Shown one piece after another: positions 25,463-33,436 of a stretch of 41,206 bases of DNA (its first letter is position 1; each line of letters starts with the position of its first letter). Made by a program: the position numbers and the translations under genes. This stretch comes from Janibacter anophelis NBRC 107843 (GTDB lineage Bacteria > Actinomycetota > Actinomycetes > Actinomycetales > Dermatophilaceae): NCBI RefSeq assembly GCF_001570945.1, contig NZ_BCSQ01000030.1, positions 1-41,206 on the forward strand, given 5' to 3'. Below the pieces are notes generated by a model, which was given only the letters and a program-made list of their open reading frames with translations, did no database searches and had not been told where the DNA came from.

Positions 25463-27027
25463 GCGAAGTGCTTGCGCAGCTCCCGGTTGAGGATCTTGCC
25501 CGTCGCGTTGCGCGGGAGCTCGTCCATGAAGACGACCTCGCGCGGGATGCAGTGGCGGGCGCGGTGGGCGCGGACGTGCTCCTTGACCTCGTCCTCGGTG
25601 AGCGTGTGGCCCTCGGTGAGTGCGACGAAGGCCGCCAGCCGCTGGCCGAAGTCCGGGTCGGGGACGCCGATGACCGACACCTCGCGCACGGCAGGGTGCT
25701 CGGCGAGCAGGCCCTCCACCTCGATGGGGTAGACGTTTTCGCCACCGCTGACGATCATGTCGTCGTCGCGGCCGTCGACGAAGTACAGGTCGCCCTCGAC
25801 GTGGCCCATGTCGCCGGTCGAGACGAGCCCGTCGACGAAGTCCTTGGTGTTGCCGTTGGTGTAGCCGTCGAAGACGAGCTCGTTGCCGCAGAAGATCCGG
25901 CCGGTCTCGCCGGCGGGGACCTCACGGCCGTCGTGGTCGAGGATCTTGACGACCGTGCCCAGGGGCGGCGTGCCGGCGGTGTTGGCGCTGCGCCGCATGT
26001 GCTCCGGCGTGGCGATGCACACCCACGACGCCTCGGTCGAGCCGTACAGGTTGTAGAGCACGTCGCCGTACTCGTCCATGAACCTCGTCGTGAAGCCGGA
26101 CGGGAAGGCGGAGCCGGAGGTGGCGACGACCCGCAGCTTGCGGCGCGAGCGCGCGGCCGGGTCGCTCGGCAGCTCCATCATCCGCTGGAGCATCACGGGG
26201 ATGGCGAACATCGCGTCGGGCTGCAGCTCCTCGAGCGCGGCGCGGGCCGCCTCGGGCTTGAACCTGCGCTGCAGGATGATCGTCGCGCGCAGCGCCATCG
26301 ACAGCTGCATCGCGGCGTAGCCCCAGGTGTGGAAGATCGGCGCCGAGATGAGGATGCGGTCGTGCGCGTGCAGCGGGATCCGGTCGATGATCGAGATCAG
26401 CGGACCGAAACCGCCGGGGGTCTTGCGCGCCGCGCCCTTGGGCGTACCCGTGGTCCCGGACGTGAGGATGATCGTGCGACCCCCCTTCGCCGGGACGGGC
26501 AGGGGCTCGGGCCGGGGAGCCTGCTCGACCCTGCGGGCCAGCTCGGTCTCGGTGATCCTGGGCATCGACGCGGGCAGGTGCGAGACGACCTCGGCGAACT
26601 CGTCGTCGTGGATCAGCGCCTTGATCCCCTGCTGCTCCGCGACGACCGCGAACTGGGGCCCGGCCAGACCGGTGTTGCCCAGGACGAGATCGACGCCGAT
26701 GGCCGAGGTGGCCGTCATGACCTCGATGGCCTGCACGTGGTTGCGGGCGAGCAGGCCGACGCGGTCGCCGGGCCCGAATCCCATGTCGCGCAGGATGACC
26801 GAGATCTTCTCGGAGTTGGCGAGCAGCTCGGCGTAGGTCGTCGCGCCCCGGGTCTCGTCGATGACGGCGACCGTCTTGGGCGAGCGGTTGGCGGCCTGGC
26901 GCAGCTCACCGGCGAGGCCGAAGCCCCACTTCTTCAGGGCGGTGAGCTGCTTGACCTGGGCGGCCGGGGGCCCGGGATTGAGCATCCCGCGCTTGGCCAT
27001 GGTCTTGGCGATGATCAGTGGGTTCAT
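25459..27027 (-). CDS. long-chain-type acyl-CoA synthetase (AMP-forming)
   Basis: This ANL-superfamily enzyme activates a carboxylate through an adenylate to its CoA thioester. The 522 residues show the AMP-binding P-loop TSGTTGTPKG (189-198), NLYGSTEASWV (motif A5 region), STGDMGHVEGDLYFVDGRDD (A7-A8), NVYPIEVEGLL, and the catalytic Lys in NATGKILNREL (K511). The pattern is closest to FadD-type fatty-acyl ligases. The ATG at 27027 is six bases after the SCP2-domain gene, which implies an operon and a lipid or sterol-like substrate. Chain-length preference cannot be judged from sequence. Confidence 0.93.
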   Translation of the reverse strand: MNPLIIAKTMAKRGMLNPGPPAAQVKQLTALKKWGFGLAGELRQAANRSPKTVAVIDETRGATTYAELLANSEKISVILRDMGFGPGDRVGLLARNHVQAIEVMTATSAIGVDLVLGNTGLAGPQFAVVAEQQGIKALIHDDEFAEVVSHLPASMPRITETELARRVEQAPRPEPLPVPAKGGRTIILTSGTTGTPKGAARKTPGGFGPLISIIDRIPLHAHDRILISAPIFHTWGYAAMQLSMALRATIILQRRFKPEAARAALEELQPDAMFAIPVMLQRMMELPSDPAARSRRKLRVVATSGSAFPSGFTTRFMDEYGDVLYNLYGSTEASWVCIATPEHMRRSANTAGTPPLGTVVKILDHDGREVPAGETGRIFCGNELVFDGYTNGNTKDFVDGLVSTGDMGHVEGDLYFVDGRDDDMIVSGGENVYPIEVEGLLAEHPAVREVSVIGVPDPDFGQRLAAFVALTEGHTLTEDEVKEHVRAHRARHCIPREVVFMDELPRNATGKILNRELRKHFA

Positions 27028-27033
27028 GTCGGA

Positions 27034-27486
27034 TCAGGCCTTCGGGATGTCGAAGAGGGACGGGAACGTGGCGGCCGTGGCGATGTCGCCCTTGACCTTG
27101 ATCTTGCCGCGCATGACGAGCATCGTCGGGTTGCCCCGACCGGTCACCATCTTGGTGAACTCCGGAGGAGCCATCATCAGCGAGACGTCGTACGTGTCGC
27201 CGGGCTGCTCCGAGACGGTGCAGGTGCCGTCGTCGACGACGATCTCGTAGGTGTCGTGCGGGTGCTCCTCGGGACCGCCGGTGATGCGGAACTGGATGGT
27301 GCTGTTGACCCCGACCGCCTTGTCGGGGCGGAAGAGGTCGGGGAAGCGCCCGAAGATCGTGTCGAGGATGGCCACGCGGTGCTCCCCGCGCATCACCTCG
27401 GAGATCTCCGCGTCGGACATCTTCTTGACGGTCTGGGCGAACTCCTCCGGAGTCATCGACTCGAATGTCGACGGGTCCAGGTCCAT
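27034..27486 (-). CDS. SCP2 sterol-carrier-domain protein
   Basis: The 150-residue protein has the SCP2 fold pattern: VNSTIQFRITGG, DDGTCTVSEQPGDTYDVSLMMAPPEFTKMVTGRGNP (quoted in parts: ISLM-type strand then TKMVTGRGNP), and LVMRGKIKVKGDIATAATFP at the end. Such domains carry acyl chains or other hydrophobic ligands. The ATG at 27486 follows GGAG by eight bases; the longer frame beyond it runs into topA spacer and is not coding. It is the first gene of a three-gene run with the acyl-CoA synthetase and the pyrimidine-dimer glycosylase, and could deliver the synthetase its ligand. Confidence 0.9.
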   Translation of the reverse strand: MDLDPSTFESMTPEEFAQTVKKMSDAEISEVMRGEHRVAILDTIFGRFPDLFRPDKAVGVNSTIQFRITGGPEEHPHDTYEIVVDDGTCTVSEQPGDTYDVSLMMAPPEFTKMVTGRGNPTMLVMRGKIKVKGDIATAATFPSLFDIPKA

Positions 27487-27577
27487 GGGGCAGCTCCTTC
27501 GGTGCACGGGGTCCCGGCGACCATACCCACGGGTAACCAAGGGGGCAACGGCGTCCGTGCGCCAGACGCGCCACACC

Positions 27578-30367
27578 TCAGGACTTCTTGGCGGCCGCCT
27601 TCTTGACCGTCTTCTTCGCCGTCGACGAGGCCGCGGCCTTCTTCGTGGCCTTCTTGGCCGTCTTCTTCGTCGTCTTCTTCGCCGACTTCTTGCGGGTGGA
27701 CGGGCCCTTGGCGCGCTTCTCGGCGATGAGCTCGTAGGCGCGCTCGGCGGTGAGCGTCTCGGGCTCGTCACCACGGCGCAGCGTGGCATTCGTCTCACCG
27801 TCGGTGACGTAGGGACCGAAGCGACCGTCCTTGACGACGACCTTCTTGCCGCTCACCGGGTCCTCGCCGAACTCGGCGAGCGGCGGCTTGGCCGCGGCCC
27901 GGCCGCGCTGCTTGGGCTGCGCGTAGATCGCCAGGGCCTCCTCGAGCGTCATGGAGAAGATCTGCTCCTCCGTCTCGATGGAGCGCGAGTCCGTCCCCTT
28001 CTTCAGGTAGGGGCCGTAGCGGCCGTTCTGCGCCGTGATCGGCACCTCGACGCTCTTCTCGGTGCCGTCCTCGGCGGTCGTGGTCTCGGTGACCGTGCCG
28101 ACGGTGCGCGGCAGGGACAGCAACCGCAGCGCCTGCTCGAGGTCGATGGTGGCCGGGTCCATGCTCGTGAAGAGCGAGGCCGTGCGGGGCTTGACCTTGG
28201 CCTTGCCGCGCTTGGGCTTGTCGTCGCCCTCCTCGAGCACCTCGGTGACGTAGGGGCCGTAGCGACCGTTCTTGACGATGACGTCTCGGCCGGTCTCGGG
28301 GTCCTGCCCGAGGACACGACCGTCGTCCGCCGCGGCCGCGAGGAACTCGCGCGCCATCGCCGGGGTCAGCTCGTCGGGGGCGACGTCGTCGTTGATGGTG
28401 GCCCGCTTGGGGGCCGGCGTCGTCTTCGTCTCGTCGGTGACCTCACCGGTGGCCGGGTCGACCCCCTTCGGCACGACCTCCTCGACGTACGGGCCGTAGC
28501 GCCCGACGCGCACGACGACGCCGTCGCCGATCTCGATCGTCGACAGGGCGCGGGCATCGATGTCACCGAGGTCGGCGACGAGCGCCTGCAGGCCCTCGTG
28601 CCCCCCTTCGCTGCCGTAGTAGAAGCGCTGCAGCCAGGCCACCCGCTCCGCGGAGCCGGACGCGATCTCGTCGAGGTCCTCCTCCATCGACGCGGTGAAG
28701 CGGTAGTCGACGAGCCGACCGAAGTGGACCTCCATGAGCCGGGTGACGGCGAAGGCGAGCCAGGTCGGGACGAGGGCGCTGCCCTTCTTGCGGACGTACC
28801 CGCGGTCCTGGATCGTGCTGATCGTCGAGGCGTAGGTGGAGGGGCGGCCGATGCCGAGCTCCTCCATCTTCTTCACGAGCGAGGCCTCGGTGTAGCGCGC
28901 GGGCGGGGAGGTCTCGTGACCGTTCGCGTTGGCGTCGACGACGTCGACGGCCGCGCCCTCTGCGAGCTTGGGCAGCCGGGCCTCGCCACCCTTTGCGGCC
29001 TCACGCGGCTCGTCGGTGCCCTCCTCGTACGCGGCGAGGAAGCCCTTGAACGTGATGACGGTGCCCGAGGCGGAGTACTCGGCGGTCTTGGCGACCTCGC
29101 ACCCGCCGAGGTCCGCGGCCAGCTTGATCGTCGCCGTCGACCCCTTGGCGTCGGCCATCTGGGAGGCGATCGTGCGCTTCCAGATCAGCTCGTAGAGGCG
29201 GAACTCGTCGCCGCGCAGCTCACCGGCCACCTGCGCCGGGGTCCGGAAGCGGTCACCGGCGGGGCGGATCGCCTCGTGCGCCTCCTGCGCGTTCTTCGAC
29301 TTCTTGCCGTAGACGCGCGGCGCCTCGGGCACGAAGTCGGCGCCGTACATGTCGCGCGCCTGGCCGCGGGCGGCGGAGACCGCCGAGCTCGACAGGTTGG
29401 TGCTGTCGGTTCGCATGTACGTGATGTAGCCGTTCTCGTACAGCTTCTGCGCCACGCCCATCGCCGCCTTGGAGCCGAGCCCGAGCTTGCGACCGGCCTC
29501 CTGCTGCAGCGTGGAGGTGGTGAAGGGGGCGTACGGCCGGCGGGTGTAGGGCTTCTCCGAGACGGACGAGACGGTGACGGCCGCGGCGATGGTCGCCTCG
29601 GCGACGGCGGTGGCCGCGCGCTCGTCGAGCTGGCGGGCGCTGCCCTTGAGCGCGCCGGTGTCGTCGAAGTCGCTGCCGGTCGCGACCTTGGTCCCGTCGA
29701 GGGAGGCCAGCCGGGCGGCGAAGGGAGCGGAGGTCGAGGAGAAGGTCCCCTCCACGCTCCAGTACGAGGCGACCTTGAAGGCCATCCGCTCGCGCTCGCG
29801 CTCGACGACGATGCGGGTGGCGACCGACTGCACGCGGCCGGCGGACAGGCCGGCCTTGACCTTGCGCCAGAGCACCGGCGAGACCTCGTAGCCGTAGAGG
29901 CGGTCGAGGATGCGGCGCGACTCCTGCGCGTTGACCAGGTCGAGGTCCAGCTCGCGGGTCTCCTCGACGGCGCGCTGGATGGCCTCCTTGGTGATCTCGT
30001 GGAAGACCATCCGCTTGACGGGGACCTTGGGCTTGAGGGTCTCGAGGAGGTGCCAGGCGATGGCCTCGCCCTCGCGGTCCTCATCGGTGGCGAGGTAGAG
30101 GGTGTCGGCGTCCTTGAGCAGGCGCTTGAGCTCGGCGACCTTCTTCTTCTTGTCCGGGTCGACGACGTAGAAGGGCTCGAAGCCCTCCTCGATGTTGATC
30201 CCGAAGCGGCCGAAGGGCCCCTTCTTCATCTCCGCGGGCATCTCGGAGGGGGTGGGGATGTCGCGGATGTGACCGACCGACGCCTCGACCGCGTAGTCGC
30301 TGCCGAGGTACCCGGCGATCGTCTTGGCCTTGGCGGGTGACTCCACGATGACGAGCTTGCTGGCCAT
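27578..30367 (-). CDS. topA: DNA topoisomerase I
   Basis: TopA relaxes negative supercoils by a transient 5'-phosphotyrosine. The 929 residues start ASKLVIVESPAKAKTIAGYL (Toprim) with the metal-binding DEDREGEAIAWHL segment. The active Tyr is Y317 in YITYMRTDSTNLS, nearly the E. coli position. Instead of zinc fingers the C-terminal part has four topoisomerase C-terminal repeats, each with G-R-(Y/F)-G-P-Y (VGRYGPYVEEV, NGRYGPYVTEV, NGRYGPYLKKG, DGRFGPYVTDG). The tail of about 35 residues is Lys/Ala-rich (KKTTKKTAKKATKKAA) and should bind DNA, as in other actinobacterial TopA. The ATG at 30367 was chosen over a longer open frame without homology. Confidence 0.98.
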   Translation of the reverse strand: MASKLVIVESPAKAKTIAGYLGSDYAVEASVGHIRDIPTPSEMPAEMKKGPFGRFGINIEEGFEPFYVVDPDKKKKVAELKRLLKDADTLYLATDEDREGEAIAWHLLETLKPKVPVKRMVFHEITKEAIQRAVEETRELDLDLVNAQESRRILDRLYGYEVSPVLWRKVKAGLSAGRVQSVATRIVVERERERMAFKVASYWSVEGTFSSTSAPFAARLASLDGTKVATGSDFDDTGALKGSARQLDERAATAVAEATIAAAVTVSSVSEKPYTRRPYAPFTTSTLQQEAGRKLGLGSKAAMGVAQKLYENGYITYMRTDSTNLSSSAVSAARGQARDMYGADFVPEAPRVYGKKSKNAQEAHEAIRPAGDRFRTPAQVAGELRGDEFRLYELIWKRTIASQMADAKGSTATIKLAADLGGCEVAKTAEYSASGTVITFKGFLAAYEEGTDEPREAAKGGEARLPKLAEGAAVDVVDANANGHETSPPARYTEASLVKKMEELGIGRPSTYASTISTIQDRGYVRKKGSALVPTWLAFAVTRLMEVHFGRLVDYRFTASMEEDLDEIASGSAERVAWLQRFYYGSEGGHEGLQALVADLGDIDARALSTIEIGDGVVVRVGRYGPYVEEVVPKGVDPATGEVTDETKTTPAPKRATINDDVAPDELTPAMAREFLAAAADDGRVLGQDPETGRDVIVKNGRYGPYVTEVLEEGDDKPKRGKAKVKPRTASLFTSMDPATIDLEQALRLLSLPRTVGTVTETTTAEDGTEKSVEVPITAQNGRYGPYLKKGTDSRSIETEEQIFSMTLEEALAIYAQPKQRGRAAAKPPLAEFGEDPVSGKKVVVKDGRFGPYVTDGETNATLRRGDEPETLTAERAYELIAEKRAKGPSTRKKSAKKTTKKTAKKATKKAAASSTAKKTVKKAAAKKS

Positions 30368-30508
30368 GTGTGCCTCGTTTCCTGATCCCGCGTGCAGCGG
30401 ATTCGTCGCTGCTTCGACGTCGGGCTCATCTGGCGCCGACCGTACTACGGGCCGGGGACGCCCTCCGCATGGCAGGGTGGTCGCGAGACGTTCCACGCTT
30501 GTTTTTAA

Positions 30509-30520
30509 TTGTAGATACAA
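30509..30520. promoter_or_regulatory. AT-rich palindromic operator upstream of the dioxygenase gene
   Basis: TTGTA-GA-TACAA is a perfect 5-bp-arm palindrome, extending imperfectly to AATTGTA / TACAAGT. It lies in an A/T-rich island (about 30500-30526) that is striking in this genome and ends 13 bases before the start codon at 30534. Size and position fit a MarR- or HxlR-type repressor site. No such regulator is encoded in the window. Confidence 0.55.
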
Positions 30521-30533
30521 GTATTGTGAGGTC

Positions 30534-31319
30534 ATGACCACTCCTCCTGTCCTCTTCCTCTCCCACGGCGCACCGCCCCTGGCCGACGACGCGCGCTGGA
30601 CCGCCGAGCTGGCGCGGTGGTCCGCCTCCTTCGACAAGCCGACCAACATCCTCATGGTCTCCGCCCACTGGGAGGACGCCCCCGTCACCGTCAGCCCCAC
30701 CCAGCGCAAGGTGCCGCTCACCTATGACTTCTGGGGCTTCCCGCAGAAGTACTTCGAGGTGCAGTACGACGCCCCGCTCGCGCCCGAGCTCGCCGACGAG
30801 GTGGCCGGCCTGCTGAGCACGAAGGGGGTCGAGGTCCAGCGCGACGAGACCCGTGGCCTCGACCACGGCGCCTACGTACCGCTCGTCGAGATGTACCCGG
30901 ACGCGGACGTGCCCGTCCTGCAGATGTCGATGCCGACCCTCGACCCGGGCGAGCTGGTCGAGCTCGGCCGCGCCCTTGCGCCACTGCGCGACCAGGGCAC
31001 GCTCATCGTCGGGTCCGGCTTCACCACCCACAACCTGCGCTGGTTCAACCCGCGCGCCGGCGCGGACTCGACGCCGCCCTCGGTCTCCAGCGAGTTCGAC
31101 CACTGGGCCGCCGAGACGGTCGAGTCGGGTGACCTCGACCTGCTCGAGCGCATGCTCGAGGTGGCCCCGGCCGCGCACGAGGCGCACCCGCGCACCGAGC
31201 ACTGGGCCCCGCTCTACATCGCGGCCGGTGCGGCGGAGGCCTCGGGCGCCACGCAGCGCGCGACCGCGGTCGACGGCTTCTGGTTCGGTCTGTCGAAGCG
31301 GTCCTGGCAGTTCGACTGA
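30534..31319 (+). CDS. ygiD: 4,5-DOPA dioxygenase extradiol-like (LigB family, YgiD type)
   Basis: The 261 residues match the YgiD/DODA family of metal-dependent extradiol ring-cleaving dioxygenases. VLFLSHGAPPLADDA carries H11, MVSAHWEDAPVTV carries H45, and GLDHGAYVPLVEMYPDADVP and GSGFTTHNLRWFN supply further His. The order and spacing follow E. coli YgiD. Physiological substrates of the bacterial enzymes are uncertain; a catechol or quinone detoxification role fits an inducible gene. The ATG at 30534 was chosen over a longer open frame because it gives the exact family N-terminus and follows GTGAGG. An AT-rich palindrome directly upstream suggests repressor control. Confidence 0.9.
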   Translation: MTTPPVLFLSHGAPPLADDARWTAELARWSASFDKPTNILMVSAHWEDAPVTVSPTQRKVPLTYDFWGFPQKYFEVQYDAPLAPELADEVAGLLSTKGVEVQRDETRGLDHGAYVPLVEMYPDADVPVLQMSMPTLDPGELVELGRALAPLRDQGTLIVGSGFTTHNLRWFNPRAGADSTPPSVSSEFDHWAAETVESGDLDLLERMLEVAPAAHEAHPRTEHWAPLYIAAGAAEASGATQRATAVDGFWFGLSKRSWQFD

Positions 31320-31339
31320 GCCGACCGCTCTCGGTGGCG

Positions 31340-31363
31340 GGACTCACCCCCGTCGGGGAGTCC
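31340..31363 (+). terminator. possible hairpin after the dioxygenase gene
   Basis: GGACTC (31340-31345) and GAGTCC (31358-31363), with CCCC/GGGG pairing inside, form a bulged hairpin 20 bases after the stop. It may end the dioxygenase transcript before the lipoprotein gene. No T-tract. Confidence 0.4.
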
Positions 31364-31447
31364 TCCCCGTCGCGCCGGCACCGACCCGTCGCTAGGGTCG
31401 GTACCAGCAGACCCGGCGCGCCCGCCGGGCAGGACGGGAGGACACCC

Positions 31448-31834
31448 ATGAAGAAGCTCGCCACCATCGTCGCCACCAGTGGTCTCGTGCTCGGCCTCGC
31501 CGCGTGCGGCGCCAGCCCGGAGGACGAGGCGGAGCAGGCCGTCACCGACTTCGCCCAGGCCTTCGAGGACAAGGACTACGAAAAGATCTGCGACTCCATC
31601 GACCCCGAGATGGTCAAGACGATGGAGCAGGGCGGCATGAACTGCGTCGACGGCATGAAGGAGAGCGGCGAGGAGGTCGCCGAGGAGGTCAACGCCGACG
31701 ACATCGAGGTCATCTCCTCCGAGGTCGCCGAGGACGAGAAGACCGCGACCGTCAAGGTCAAGAACAAGGAGGGCGAGGAGAACGACGTCAAGCTCATCAA
31801 GGTCGAGGATGAGTGGAAGCTCTCCATGCAGTGA
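31448..31834 (+). CDS. small lipoprotein, NTF2-like/DUF4878 style
   Basis: The 128-residue product starts KKLATIVATSGLVLGLAACG, a lipoprotein signal with lipobox LAAC (C20). The rest is acidic: SPEDEAEQAVTDFAQAFEDK and DYEKICDSIDPEMVKTMEQG begin a helix pair, and the end VKVKNKEGEENDVKLIKVED then EWKLSMQ forms strands. The pattern resembles DUF4878-type NTF2-like lipoproteins of actinobacteria. Two Cys outside the lipobox (in KICDSI and MNCVDG) could form a disulfide. The ATG at 31448 follows GGGAGGAC. Function is unknown. Confidence 0.85.
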   Translation: MKKLATIVATSGLVLGLAACGASPEDEAEQAVTDFAQAFEDKDYEKICDSIDPEMVKTMEQGGMNCVDGMKESGEEVAEEVNADDIEVISSEVAEDEKTATVKVKNKEGEENDVKLIKVEDEWKLSMQ

Positions 31835-31869
31835 CGCTCCCCCACGTTCCCTCCGGAGCGTGAGCACGA

Positions 31870-31901
31870 CGCAGGGCGGCCGGGTCTCCGGCCGCCCTGC
31901 G
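31870..31901. terminator. strong bidirectional hairpin terminator
   Basis: CGCAGGGCGGCCGG (31870-31883) and CCGGCCGCCCTGCG (31888-31901) form a perfect 14-bp stem with loop GTCT. It lies between the convergent lipoprotein (plus) and methyltransferase (minus) genes and is well placed to stop both. Confidence 0.8.
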
Positions 31902-31914
31902 CCGTCCCCGGGGG

Positions 31915-33426
31915 TCAGCCCGGCAGGAGCAGCCCGTCGGCCGCGAGTCGCCGCACGAGGCCAGCGCCGGCCGCGAGGGCCTCGCCGGTGGGCACGTCGA
32001 GCAGCGCCGAGATCGCGGTGAGCGCCTGGCGTGCGGTCAGCTCGCCGTCGCAGACGGAGACCAGGGCGGCGTCGAGGGTGTCCAGGCGCACCGAGCGGGC
32101 CAGTCCGCCGCCCTGGCGCAGGACGATGACGTTGGGGTCGGTGGCGCCGGGCGCCGCGTGCGTCTCGGTCGTCACGTCGTCCGCGCACCGCCAGGGGCGG
32201 TCGAGCAGCTCGTCGTCGTCGAGGGCGGCGAGGCGGTCGCGTGCGGCGAGCCCGGCGGCGATGGTCGGCCCCATGGGTGAGGCGACCGGACCGCTCACCT
32301 CGACGAGATCGACGAAGGGAGCGCGCTGGGTCGTCGGGCGGTGCAGCGTGATGATCCCGAAGCCGATCTGCTCCACACCCCGCGCGGCGAAGTCGTCGAG
32401 CCAGGCGCCCACGAGCGCCTCGTGCCCCGGCGTGCCGGGCAGGTGCCCGCCGTCGCGGGACCACAGCTCCGCGTACTCGGCGGGGTCCTGCACGTCACGC
32501 TGCACGACCCAGGCGTCGAGCCCGCTCGCCGCGATCCACTCCCCCAGCCGCTCGCGCCAGTCCTGGCCGGCGACGGTCTCCCAGGTGCCGAGCAGCTGGG
32601 CGATGCCGCCGGGTGCGAGGTGGGCGCCGACCCCCTTGGTCAGCGCCTCGACGACGGCGTCCCCGGCGGCGCCGCCGTCGCGGTACTCGTAGAGCGGCAC
32701 CCCCTCGGCGCGCGGCGTGATGACGAAGGGGGGATTGCTCACGACGAGGTCGAAGGCCTCGCCCGCGACCGGCTCGAGGAAGGACCCGGCGCGCAGGTCC
32801 CAGTCGACCCGGTTGAGCGCGGCGTTGAAGGCCGCGTAGCCGAGCGCGCGGCGGGAGAGGTCGGTCGCGACGACGCTGTCCGCGTGGGTGGACAGGTGCA
32901 GGGCCTGGACCCCGCAGCCGGTGCCGACGTCGAGCGCCCGGGGCACCTGCGCGCGCGGGGTCCACGACGCGAGCGTCGAGGAGGCGCCGCCGATGCCCAG
33001 GACGTGGTCGACGGGCAGCGGCTCGGTGCGGGCGTGCTCGGTCGGGTCGGACGCGACCCACCACGCGTGGCCGGCGTCGTCGCCGTAGGGCCGCAGGTCG
33101 CACGTGGCGACGACGTGCGCGCCGTGCGGCTCGACGATCCCGAGCGCGACGGCACCGGTGACCCCGGTGCGGGGCAACGCCCCCGCGAGGTCGTCGGCAG
33201 AGGTCGGCAGCCCGAGCCCGAAGCACCCGATGAGCACACCGAGCGGGTCGGTGGCCCCCGCGACAGCGCGGCGCGCGGGCAGCACCTGCTCACGACCGAG
33301 CGCTCGCGCGGCCAGGTCACCCAGCCGCTCGTGCACCTCGTCGACGCCGAAGGGGGCCGCGGCCAGGTCCTCCCGCAGCGCGTCGAGCAGGGCCGGGTCG
33401 GTGCGTGGGGTCGCCGTGGAGGTCAC
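31915..33426 (-). CDS. class I SAM methyltransferase (HemK/RsmC-like core, DUF7059 type)
   Basis: The 503-residue protein has an N-terminal region of about 150 residues ending before SSTLASWTPRAQVPRALDVG. Then comes the SAM motif I ALDVGTGCGVQALHL, an acidic motif II VVATDLSRRALGYAAFNAAL, and the NPPF motif (VVSNPPFVIT) typical of N-methyltransferases acting on Gln or on bases. The C-terminal third has no motif I recognise. The arrangement agrees with actinobacterial DUF7059/DUF7782 methyltransferases; the substrate is not known to me. The GTG at 33426 is ten bases after the hppA stop, so it is probably cotranscribed with hppA. Confidence 0.88.
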   Translation of the reverse strand: MTSTATPRTDPALLDALREDLAAAPFGVDEVHERLGDLAARALGREQVLPARRAVAGATDPLGVLIGCFGLGLPTSADDLAGALPRTGVTGAVALGIVEPHGAHVVATCDLRPYGDDAGHAWWVASDPTEHARTEPLPVDHVLGIGGASSTLASWTPRAQVPRALDVGTGCGVQALHLSTHADSVVATDLSRRALGYAAFNAALNRVDWDLRAGSFLEPVAGEAFDLVVSNPPFVITPRAEGVPLYEYRDGGAAGDAVVEALTKGVGAHLAPGGIAQLLGTWETVAGQDWRERLGEWIAASGLDAWVVQRDVQDPAEYAELWSRDGGHLPGTPGHEALVGAWLDDFAARGVEQIGFGIITLHRPTTQRAPFVDLVEVSGPVASPMGPTIAAGLAARDRLAALDDDELLDRPWRCADDVTTETHAAPGATDPNVIVLRQGGGLARSVRLDTLDAALVSVCDGELTARQALTAISALLDVPTGEALAAGAGLVRRLAADGLLLPG

Positions 33427-33436
33427 GACGTCGAGC

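Noticed and set aside
27600-27690. Repetitive CTTCTT/GCC tract suggesting a repeat array
   Set aside because: It is the coding sequence of the Lys/Ala-rich TopA tail, not a CRISPR or satellite.
27251-30340. Open frame of more than 1000 codons on the plus strand
   Set aside because: It is antisense to topA. The topA reading has full family motifs; the opposite frame is a GC-codon shadow rich in Arg, Gly, Leu and Val with no motif.
30368-30721. N-terminal extension of topA
   Set aside because: It would cover the promoter region and the start of the dioxygenase gene; TopA normally begins at the chosen Met.
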